Source of the DNA: Flavobacteriales bacterium
GTDB lineage: Bacteria; Bacteroidota; Bacteroidia; Flavobacteriales_E; Vicingaceae
DNA length: 5,240 nt
Assembly (NCBI GenBank): GCA_029262915.1
Contig: JAJCYN010000390.1
Coordinates: 1-5,240, forward strand
Reading direction: 5' to 3'
Notes under the pieces: model-generated
What the model was told of the DNA's origin: nothing
Database searches by the model: none
Seen by the model: the letters and a program-made list of their open reading frames with translations, nothing else
Made by a program: the position numbers and the translations under genes
Shown: positions 1 through 5,240 of the stretch, piece after piece
Layout of the letters: each line of letters starts with the position of its first letter
Numbering within the stretch: the stretch's first letter is position 1

Positions 1-1098
1 AAAACGCAATATTTTTTCATCAACTTTTTGATGATAAAAAACCGATACAGGAATAGATGCAATTTTATACTTTTTAGTTAATTCAATGGCATAATCTGTA
101 TCTGACATATCAGTTATTCCTTTATAGCTCAATAATTGAAAGTAAGTTCCCGAAGAAGGTAAAACCTCAAATTTGGACTCTTTTACTAACGAAGTGAACA
201 AATCTCTTTTTTCTTGGTAAAATGAATTTAACCCTAAGTAATTTTTTTCTTTTTTTAAATATTCTGCTAATCCATATTGAATTGGAGTATTTGCTGAAAA
301 GACAACAAACTGATGTGCTTTTCTAAACTCAACCATTAGGTTTTTGGGAGCTAAACAATAGCCCATTTTCCATCCAGTATTGTGAAATGTTTTTCCGAAA
401 GAAGAGATAATGAAAGAACGTTCTGCTAATCCTGGAAATTTAGAAACACTTTGATGTTGTTTACCATCAAAAATAATATGTTCGTAAACTTCATCACTAA
501 TCACAACAATATCGGTATCCGAAACAATTTTCTCTAACGCCAACATATCTTCTTCCTCCAAAACTGTTCCTGAAGGATTATGAGGAGTATTAATAATAAT
601 CATTTTGGTACGTTGCGTAATCAACTTTTTAACTTGTTCCCAATTCACTTTATAATCAGGAGCATGCATCTGAACAAACACCGTTTTTCCACCATTTAAT
701 TCAATTGATGGTTCATAACAATCATAAGCAGGAGTAAAAATTATTACTTCATCTCCTTCTGTAACAGTTGCTGCTATTGCCGTGTAAATTGCCTGAGTAG
801 CTCCCGCAGTAATCGTAATTTCCGATTCAGGATGATATACTGTTCCGTAAAGTTTTTCCGTTTTCTTAGCAATTTGTTCTCTTAAAGGTAGAATGCCTGG
901 CATTGGGGCATACTGATTTAAGCCTTTTTTCATAGCATCATTTACCAAGCTAATTAATTCTGCTGAACTCTCAAAATCAGGAAATCCTTGTGAAAGATTT
1001 ATGGCCTTATTTTCATTTGCCAGTTGACTCATTACTGTAAAAATGGTAGTTCCAACTTTAGGTAGTTTTGATTTTATAGTACTTGGATATTCTGGCAT
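1..1098 (-). CDS. PLP-dependent aminotransferase, methionine/kynurenine aminotransferase type (YbdL-like), 3' end cut by window edge
   Basis: This is a fold-type I (class I/II) aminotransferase, using pyridoxal phosphate to move an amino group between an amino acid and a 2-oxo acid in the cytoplasm. I read 366 in-frame codons without a stop from the ATG at 1098-1096 to the window edge. Visible family marks are SQGFPDF (36-42), NQYAPMPG (61-68), GATQA (99-103, phosphate-binding turn), NTPHNPSG with Asn174, SDEVYE with Asp202 (pyridine nitrogen) and Tyr205, and SSFGKTFHNTGWKMGY with the Schiff-base Lys236. The last visible residues, ILRF, carry Arg365, the expected substrate carboxylate-binding arginine. 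Relatives are about 380-390 residues, so only some 15-20 residues should be missing. The GFPDF and GKTFHNTGWK signatures point to the methionine/glutamine transaminase K/YbdL group rather than aspartate aminotransferase; exact substrate is inferred. It lies 44 bases downstream of rnhA, on the same strand. Confidence 0.93.
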   Translation of the reverse strand, partial: MPEYPSTIKSKLPKVGTTIFTVMSQLANENKAINLSQGFPDFESSAELISLVNDAMKKGLNQYAPMPGILPLREQIAKKTEKLYGTVYHPESEITITAGATQAIYTAIAATVTEGDEVIIFTPAYDCYEPSIELNGGKTVFVQMHAPDYKVNWEQVKKLITQRTKMIIINTPHNPSGTVLEEEDMLALEKIVSDTDIVVISDEVYEHIIFDGKQHQSVSKFPGLAERSFIISSFGKTFHNTGWKMGYCLAPKNLMVEFRKAHQFVVFSANTPIQYGLAEYLKKEKNYLGLNSFYQEKRDLFTSLVKESKFEVLPSSGTYFQLLSYKGITDMSDTDYAIELTKKYKIASIPVSVFYHQKVDEKILRF

Positions 1099-1115
1099 AA
1101 TCTTTTGAAAGACGA

Positions 1116-1123
1116 CAAATGTA
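1116..1123 (-). promoter_or_regulatory. Possible -7 element (TAnnTTTG) ahead of the aminotransferase
   Basis: On the minus strand this reads TACATTTG, an exact match to the Bacteroidota -7 consensus TAnnTTTG, about 17 bases before the aminotransferase ATG. No TTG lies at the usual 17-23 base spacing upstream; the nearest suitable one, in the last codons of rnhA, is about 27 bases away. It may be a weak internal promoter of the marC-rnhA-aminotransferase run, or a chance match in AT-rich DNA. Confidence 0.3.
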
Positions 1124-1142
1124 ACAAAAGGGTTGTATGATT

Positions 1143-1622
1143 TTAGGAATCAAACAAATTAGTTTCTCCAGTCTCCTCATAACCTTTGTCAATCAATAGA
1201 TCATCACCCTCAGCCGCATCAACCGCTAACTCATCACAACGCTCATTAAACATGTTACCCGCATGACCTTTTACCCAATTAAGTTTAATATTATGCTCAG
1301 GATAAATCAGTAAAAATCGTTTCCACAAATCAATATTTTTTTTGCCTTTAAACCCTTTTTTCTGCCAACTAAAAACCCAACCTTTTTCAACTGAATCAAC
1401 CACATATTTTGAGTCAGAAAATATTTCAACCTCAGCATTTCTATTTTTAATGGTTTCTAATGCAACAATTACACTTAACAATTCCATACGGTTATTGGTG
1501 GTCATTCTAAATCCTTCCGAGAGTTCTTTTCGGTGCTTTCCACTCATCATTACAACGCCATACCCCCCATTTCCCGGATTGCCCTTTGCTGCTCCATCTG
1601 TATATATTGTAATTTTTGCCAA
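1143..1622 (-). CDS. rnhA: Ribonuclease HI
   Basis: This is a cytoplasmic endonuclease that cuts the RNA strand of RNA-DNA hybrids, removing R-loops and RNA primers. The 159-residue protein spans the whole RNase H fold. It has the opening strand ITIYTDGA with catalytic Asp9, KGNPGNGGYG (14-22), TTNNRMEL with Glu47, SDSKYV with Asp70, the basic-handle region WQKKGFKGKKNIDLW (86-100, a few residues shorter than in E. coli), WVKGHAG with His120, and ERCDELA with Asp130, so the D-E-D-D site and catalytic histidine are all present. The start is TTG at 1622-1620. An upstream start in this frame is impossible because the preceding codon is the TAA stop of the MarC gene. The first downstream ATG (codon 25) would delete catalytic Asp9. 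Only a weak GGGA, inside the end of the MarC gene, could act as a ribosome site, so translation is probably coupled to the upstream gene (inference). Confidence 0.96.
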   Translation of the reverse strand: MAKITIYTDGAAKGNPGNGGYGVVMMSGKHRKELSEGFRMTTNNRMELLSVIVALETIKNRNAEVEIFSDSKYVVDSVEKGWVFSWQKKGFKGKKNIDLWKRFLLIYPEHNIKLNWVKGHAGNMFNERCDELAVDAAEGDDLLIDKGYEETGETNLFDS

Positions 1623-2192
1623 TTATATTCCCATATTTGTTCTAAACAACTTTACTGCTATCGCCAATAAAATTACACCAAATACTTTACGCAAAACAGC
1701 AATTCCTCCATTTCCTAATATTTTTTCAATCTTACCTGAAAGTTTAAGCACTGCATAAACCAAAATAATGTTTACCACAATGGCGATAATTATGTTCTGA
1801 ACAGCATATTCTGCTCGCAACGAAAGTAAGGCTGTCATCGTTCCTGCACCTGCAATTAACGGAAAAGCTATAGGAACTATAGAGGCTGTTTCTGGTGCAT
1901 CATCTTTATATAACCTTATTCCTAGAATCATTTCTAAGGCCAAGAAAAATAAAATAAAAGCTCCAGCAATTGCAAATGAATTTACATCAATTCCAATTAA
2001 GTTTAAGATGGACTCCCCAACAAACAGGAAAATTACCATAATAAATAAGGCAACAATACTTGCTTTTTCTGATTGAATTTTACCTACTTTTTGTCTCAGA
2101 TCTATGATAATTGGAACCGATCCAACAATATCAATTACGGCAAACAATATCATTGATGCTGATAGAATTTGGGTGAAATTGAACTTAAACAT
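1623..2192 (-). CDS. MarC family integral membrane protein
   Basis: This is a 189-residue inner-membrane protein of the MarC/YhgN (UPF0056) family, whose molecular function is not established; the early link to multiple antibiotic resistance in E. coli was not upheld. About six hydrophobic spans are visible, at roughly residues 7-29, 45-68, 72-92, 103-124, 131-150 and 163-184. Family marks include DIVGSVP (21-27) in the first span, FAIAGAFILFFLALEM (73-88) in the third, and VPIAFPLIAGAGTMT (106-120) in the fourth, the pattern of the internally duplicated MarC fold. Length matches the usual 190-210 residues and both ends look intact. The ATG at 2192-2190 lies about 22 bases after the likely transcription start from the promoter at 2221-2249. 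The gene is the first of the leftward run, and its TAA stop directly abuts the TTG start of rnhA in the same reading frame. Confidence 0.93.
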   Translation of the reverse strand: MFKFNFTQILSASMILFAVIDIVGSVPIIIDLRQKVGKIQSEKASIVALFIMVIFLFVGESILNLIGIDVNSFAIAGAFILFFLALEMILGIRLYKDDAPETASIVPIAFPLIAGAGTMTALLSLRAEYAVQNIIIAIVVNIILVYAVLKLSGKIEKILGNGGIAVLRKVFGVILLAIAVKLFRTNMGI

Positions 2193-2220
2193 AACCTACA
2201 TTTTTAAAATTTAAAGCCGG

Positions 2221-2249
2221 CAAACGTAGGCAAATATTTTAACCTGCAA
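2221..2249 (-). promoter_or_regulatory. Bacteroidota-type promoter for the marC-rnhA(-aminotransferase) run
   Basis: On the minus strand, TTG (2249-2247) is followed by 18 bases and then TACGTTTG (2228-2221). This is an exact fit to the -33 TTG and -7 TAnnTTTG pattern described for Bacteroides and Flavobacterium primary sigma factor. Transcription would begin near 2215, giving a leader of roughly 22 bases before the MarC ATG. The -33 TTG sits inside the left arm of the inverted repeat at 2241-2292. Confidence 0.65.
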
Positions 2250-2292
2250 GTAAAAATTAAATTTATTTTAAATCTTTTTTAACTTGCTGGTT
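2241..2292. repeat. Imperfect inverted repeat in the divergent promoter region
   Basis: The arms 2241-2256 and 2277-2292 pair at 14 of 16 positions around a 20-base AT-rich centre; the mismatches are 2245/2288 (T-T) and 2252/2281 (A-A). The core is GCAAGT (2246-2251) opposite ACTTGC (2282-2287), flanked by AACC and GGTT. The left arm covers the -33 TTG of the leftward promoter and the right arm places a TTG in mirror position facing the carboxylase gene. It could be an operator, paired promoter elements or a hairpin; the sequence alone does not decide. Confidence 0.5.
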
Positions 2293-2317
2293 TTCAGGGT
2301 TTAAAAATGTATTTTTT
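2284..2317 (+). promoter_or_regulatory. Weak candidate promoter for the acyl-CoA carboxylase gene
   Basis: TTG at 2284-2286, in the right arm of the inverted repeat, is followed after 23 bases by TATTTTTT (2310-2317), which matches TAnnTTTG except for the final base. The spacing is at the upper end of the accepted range. It would leave a leader of about 70 bases. No better TTG/TAnnTTTG pair was found on the plus strand of this intergenic region; TATTTTTA at 2369-2376 lacks a TTG at the right distance. Confidence 0.22.
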
Positions 2318-2396
2318 AGGCTTGGAAAACAGACTAATCTAAACCCTTTTATTAATTCTATTTTTTTTATTTTTACTATCTGTTAGAATCACACTT

Positions 2397-3938
2397 ATGG
2401 AAGAAAAATTTAATCAGCTTGATGACAAAATAGAAGAAGCCAAATTAGGTGGTGGACAAAAAAGGATTGATGCTCAACATAAAAAAGGAAAACTAACAGC
2501 TCGTGAACGGCTTCATTTTTTATTGGATGAAGGTTCTTTCGAAGAAATAGGAATGTTAGTTACGCACCGTTCGACCAATTTTGGATTAGAAAAAACCAAA
2601 ATTTTAGGTGACGGAGTGATAACGGGTTATGGGAATATTAATGGCAGATTAGTTTATGTTTTTTCACAGGATTTTACTGTGTTGGGAGGCTCTTTAGCAG
2701 AAGCCTATGCTGAAAAAATTTGTAAAGTAATGGATTTGGCTATGCAAAATGGAGCTCCTGTAATAGGACTAAATGATTCTGGTGGAGCAAGAATTCAAGA
2801 GGGAGTAGTTAGCTTAGGCGGCTATGCTGATATTTTTTATAGAAATACATTAGCAAGTGGAGTTGTTCCACAACTTTCTGCTATAATGGGACCTTGTGCT
2901 GGTGGAGCCGTGTATTATCCTGCTCTTACTGATTTTATTATGATGGTGGAAAATACTTCTTACATGTTCGTTACAGGACCAAATGTGGTTAAAACCGTAA
3001 CCCATGAAGAGGTTAGCTCCGAAGATTTAGGCGGGGCCTCCGCCCATTCTACGAAATCTGGGGTAACCCATTTAACTTATGCGAATGAGATAGAGTGCAT
3101 TAATGGAATAAAAACGATGCTCTCTTATATTCCTCAAAATTGTGAAGAAGACGCTCCATCTGTTCCGTATGAATCAGTTGATGAGAGTAGGAAGAACTTA
3201 AATACAATTATACCTGACAACCCTAATCAGCCGTACGACATAAAAGAAGTAATTGAAGGAACGATAGATGAAGGAAGTTTTTACGAAATTCATAAAGATT
3301 TTGCTGAGAACATTGTTGTTGGTTTTGCTCGTTTGGCAGGAAAATCAATTGGTATTGTTGCTAACCAACCTGCTTTTTTAGCAGGTGTTTTAGATATTAA
3401 ATCTTCTCAAAAAGGTGCTCGATTTGTTCGTTTTTGTGATGCATTCAATATTCCACTTTTAGTATTTGAAGATGTTCCAGGATTTTTACCAGGTACCGAT
3501 CAAGAATGGAATGCCATTATTACTAACGGAGCAAAATTATTGTATGCTTTTAGTGAAGCTACTGTTCCAAGAATTACGGTAATTACGCGAAAAGCTTATG
3601 GTGGAGCTTATGATGTAATGAACTCGAAACACATTGGAGCTGATATGAATTTTGCTTGGCCAAGTGCAGAAATTGCTGTTATGGGAGCAAAAGGAGCTGC
3701 AGAAATTATCTTTAAAAAAGAGATTAGTTCCGCAAAAAATCCTGAAGAAAAATGGAAAGAAAAAGAAGCAGAATATGCCAAGATGTTTGCCAACCCATAC
3801 AATGCCGCTGCTCGTGGTTATGTAGATGAAGTAATTAAGCCAGCCCAAACAAGAGAAAAGTTAATTAAGGCTTTTAAGATGTTAGAGAACAAAGTAGCTA
3901 CATTGCCAAAGAAAAAGCATGGTAATATTCCACTATAA
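2397..3938 (+). CDS. Acyl-CoA carboxylase carboxyltransferase (beta) subunit, propionyl-CoA carboxylase (PccB)-like
   Basis: The biotin-dependent carboxyltransferase moves a carboxyl group from carboxybiotin to an acyl-CoA, making (S)-methylmalonyl-CoA if the substrate is propionyl-CoA. The 513-residue protein is full length, with two crotonase-like halves. The N-terminal half shows TARERL (34-39), NDSGGARIQEGV (126-137) and MGPCAGGAVYYP (164-175), whose glycine-rich turns form the CoA-side oxyanion hole. The C-terminal half shows VPGFLPGTDQEW (360-371), RKAYGGAYDVM (398-408) and AWPSAEIAVMGAKGA (420-434), the biotin side. Asp406 aligns with the Asp422 that favours propionyl-CoA in Streptomyces coelicolor PccB; acetyl-CoA types carry Ile there. 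A charged segment, about 450-463, looks helical. The ATG at 2397 gives the standard family N-terminus; no Shine-Dalgarno is visible. No biotin carboxylase or biotin carrier gene is adjacent. The alpha subunit of methylmalonyl-CoA decarboxylase (MmdA) is closely related and cannot be excluded. Confidence 0.94.
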   Translation: MEEKFNQLDDKIEEAKLGGGQKRIDAQHKKGKLTARERLHFLLDEGSFEEIGMLVTHRSTNFGLEKTKILGDGVITGYGNINGRLVYVFSQDFTVLGGSLAEAYAEKICKVMDLAMQNGAPVIGLNDSGGARIQEGVVSLGGYADIFYRNTLASGVVPQLSAIMGPCAGGAVYYPALTDFIMMVENTSYMFVTGPNVVKTVTHEEVSSEDLGGASAHSTKSGVTHLTYANEIECINGIKTMLSYIPQNCEEDAPSVPYESVDESRKNLNTIIPDNPNQPYDIKEVIEGTIDEGSFYEIHKDFAENIVVGFARLAGKSIGIVANQPAFLAGVLDIKSSQKGARFVRFCDAFNIPLLVFEDVPGFLPGTDQEWNAIITNGAKLLYAFSEATVPRITVITRKAYGGAYDVMNSKHIGADMNFAWPSAEIAVMGAKGAAEIIFKKEISSAKNPEEKWKEKEAEYAKMFANPYNAAARGYVDEVIKPAQTREKLIKAFKMLENKVATLPKKKHGNIPL

Positions 3939-3940
3939 AA

Positions 3941-4642
3941 TTACACTGCTCCCATTTGTTCAATAGCTATTCTTGTTTTAGCTACAAAATCTTTAATTGT
4001 ATGTTTAGTGTATTCTGATGAATCAATGGGTTTTCCAATTCTAACAATGACATCCCCAGGTGTTATTTTATTGCTTGTAGCTGGCCAAACATTGTAAGTT
4101 CCTTTTATATGAACAGGAACAATACTTACTCCTGCATCCAGTGCTATATGAAAAGCACCTTTTTTGAATACTCCTAATTCTCCCGTTTTACTTCTTGTTC
4201 CTTCAGGGTACATCGCAACACTTTTTCCATTTTTTATCTTTATTGCAGCTTTTTTTAAACTAGTTATTGATTTTGACCTACTTTTCCTATCAATAAAAAT
4301 ATGCCCTGCCATTAACATATACCAACCCACAAAAGGCACAAACATTAATTCTTTTTTACCTATAAAATGTAAATTAACTGGTAAAGCTCCGCATAAGCAC
4401 CCTATATCTAGATGAGAACAATGATTTGCGACAAATATAACAGACTCATTTTTGGGAACATTTTCTTGCCCTATCGTTTTCAATTTAATTCCTGCTATCC
4501 ACATTAAAACAGGAGGAAAAACAGTGCGTGCTAAGGTTAAAGGAAATTGACGGTTGAAAGTAATTAAAATAAAAAAAGGAGCTATTAACATTAAAGCAAA
4601 AGTCCAAGAAAGCCCAAAAAATAACCGAATTGCTGAAACCAT
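3941..4642 (-). CDS. plsC: 1-acyl-sn-glycerol-3-phosphate acyltransferase (lysophosphatidic acid acyltransferase)
   Basis: This membrane-associated enzyme adds the second acyl chain to lysophosphatidic acid, giving phosphatidic acid for phospholipid synthesis. The 233-residue protein begins with a hydrophobic anchor (about 6-28). The four acyltransferase blocks follow in order: NHCSHLD with His74 and Asp79 of the HxxxxD catalytic pair, the block-II GHIFIDRKSR (113-122), the YPEGTRS block (145-151) that binds the substrate phosphate, and SIVPVHIKGT (173-182). Length is normal for PlsC (about 230-260). The ATG at 4642-4640 precedes the anchor and lies 5 bases after the stop of the upstream unknown gene, so the two are probably co-transcribed. 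Its stop is 2 bases from the end of the convergent carboxylase gene. Ornithine-lipid acyltransferases (OlsA) share these motifs; substrate is inferred from the family. Confidence 0.93.
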   Translation of the reverse strand: MVSAIRLFFGLSWTFALMLIAPFFILITFNRQFPLTLARTVFPPVLMWIAGIKLKTIGQENVPKNESVIFVANHCSHLDIGCLCGALPVNLHFIGKKELMFVPFVGWYMLMAGHIFIDRKSRSKSITSLKKAAIKIKNGKSVAMYPEGTRSKTGELGVFKKGAFHIALDAGVSIVPVHIKGTYNVWPATSNKITPGDVIVRIGKPIDSSEYTKHTIKDFVAKTRIAIEQMGAV

Positions 4643-4647
4643 AAACT

Positions 4648-5240
4648 TTAATTTTCTATCGGTTTGTTGAGTTGTTCTATTACTTTACCAATAAAATTAT
4701 TGTAAGCACTTTCTAATTCTTTTATTCGGAGCAATTTAAAAGAAACCTCTAAATCATTTGGTGTATCTCCTTCTGCTTTTACTTTAGCATCTCCAATCAC
4801 TTGTTGTTTGAACAAATTATAGATGTCATAATCGAGATAATGAGCTGCATAAGGAGCTCTTTTACTATGTTTTCCAGCCCTAGTAAAAGATTCTTTTTTG
4901 ATGTCGTACCAGGTAATAAAAATCACAAAATCAGCATTATGTTCCTCTAATAATTTTGTAAAGTTCGCTTCGCCAAAGTTTTTTAAATCAACAGCATTAT
5001 AACGTTTACCATTAAATTTACCATACTTATATTTAATAAATTTTTTGTGTGGCTTCAATAAAGCAGCTTCTACAGGAATGAATTTAAAATTTTCATCATT
5101 ATACTTTCCAAATGTAGTTAAAAGTGCTTTTTCATAAGTCAAAAAAACCTTAGAGGCTTCTACTTCATTTTTTTCTGCAATTTCTTCTAAATCAAATTTA
5201 GAAACGAATTCAAAACGACTTGGTGGAACTACCAAAATTC
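4648..5240 (-). CDS. Conserved protein of unknown function, 5' end beyond window; possibly exported
   Basis: I do not recognise this family. The frame is open to the right edge. The first possible start inside the window is TTG at 5235-5233, but the codon before it is ATT and the frame stays open, so the visible text ILVVPPSRFEF reads like an internal beta strand and the true start, perhaps with a signal peptide, lies outside. Numbering from that TTG, 195 residues are visible: a strand at 1-10, an acidic helix (15-24), FKFIPV (50-55), a helix then strand NADFVIFITWYDI (100-112), YLDYDIYNLFKQQVIGDAKV (133-152, probable hairpin) and a final helix (about 170-190). This strand-helix order recalls periplasmic lipoproteins of the CsgG/LpoB/TolB-N type, a speculative analogy. 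No catalytic motif is apparent. It sits 5 bases upstream of plsC, suggesting one transcript. Confidence 0.85.
   Translation of the reverse strand, partial: ILVVPPSRFEFVSKFDLEEIAEKNEVEASKVFLTYEKALLTTFGKYNDENFKFIPVEAALLKPHKKFIKYKYGKFNGKRYNAVDLKNFGEANFTKLLEEHNADFVIFITWYDIKKESFTRAGKHSKRAPYAAHYLDYDIYNLFKQQVIGDAKVKAEGDTPNDLEVSFKLLRIKELESAYNNFIGKVIEQLNKPIEN

Noticed and set aside
1102..1130. CTTTTG/CAAAAG inverted repeat as an rnhA terminator
   Set aside because: The stem is only 6 AT-rich pairs with a 17-base loop and no T-tract follows on the minus strand, so it does not look like an intrinsic terminator.
1342..1758. Plus-strand open frame of 138 codons
   Set aside because: It lies opposite rnhA and the end of the MarC gene, which have clear family motifs. 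Its translation is low-complexity and hydrophobic with no recognisable domain, so it is a shadow frame.
3537..3848. Minus-strand open frames (103 and 64 codons) opposite the carboxylase gene
   Set aside because: They are antisense to the conserved C-terminal half of the carboxyltransferase, are rich in Phe and Ser as expected for reverse-strand reading of Lys/Glu-rich code, and show no family motif.
4164..4415. Plus-strand open frame of 83 codons opposite plsC
   Set aside because: It is antisense to the catalytic blocks of plsC, has no family resemblance, and shows no promoter or ribosome site.
5233..5235. TTG at the right edge as the true start of the unknown gene
   Set aside because: The frame is open through the preceding codon to the edge, and the residues at this point look like the middle of a beta strand, so a start outside the window is more likely.
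1..5240. Hidden mobile element, CRISPR array, toxin-antitoxin or defence genes
   Set aside because: Nearly all of the window is covered by housekeeping-type genes. No transposase, regularly spaced repeats, tRNA-like fold or terminal repeats were found in the remaining gaps.

Overview
The window looks like ordinary chromosomal DNA from a member of the Bacteroidota, most likely a flavobacterium-like organism. It is strongly AT-rich, and start codons lack clear Shine-Dalgarno sequences. One divergent intergenic region carries a good match to the Bacteroidota promoter pattern (TTG, about 18 bases, then TAnnTTTG). The proteins are also of the kind seen in that phylum. No mobile element, CRISPR array, tRNA, rRNA or defence system was seen.

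Layout: positions 1-2192 hold three genes on the minus strand, transcribed leftward in the order MarC-family membrane protein, ribonuclease HI (rnhA), then a PLP-dependent methionine/kynurenine-type aminotransferase that runs off the left edge just before its C-terminus. The marC stop codon and the rnhA start codon touch, in the same frame, and rnhA starts with TTG. Positions 2193-2396 are a 204-base divergent regulatory region with a recognisable leftward promoter and an imperfect inverted repeat lying over its -33 element. Positions 2397-3938 hold a plus-strand carboxyltransferase (beta) subunit of an acyl-CoA carboxylase, most like propionyl-CoA carboxylase. It is followed after only 2 bases by a convergent minus-strand pair: plsC (1-acylglycerol-3-phosphate acyltransferase) and, upstream of it by 5 bases, an uncharacterised protein whose N-terminus lies beyond the right edge.

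The genes do not form one obvious pathway. The carboxylase subunit and plsC both belong to acyl-group and lipid metabolism but are convergent, so they are not co-transcribed. The carboxylase has no biotin carboxylase or biotin carrier gene beside it here. The points most worth a second look are the zero-spacing, in-frame marC/rnhA junction, the dyad-symmetric divergent promoter region, and the unknown protein co-transcribed with plsC, whose apparent secondary-structure order recalls small envelope lipoproteins of the CsgG/LpoB type (a speculative reading).
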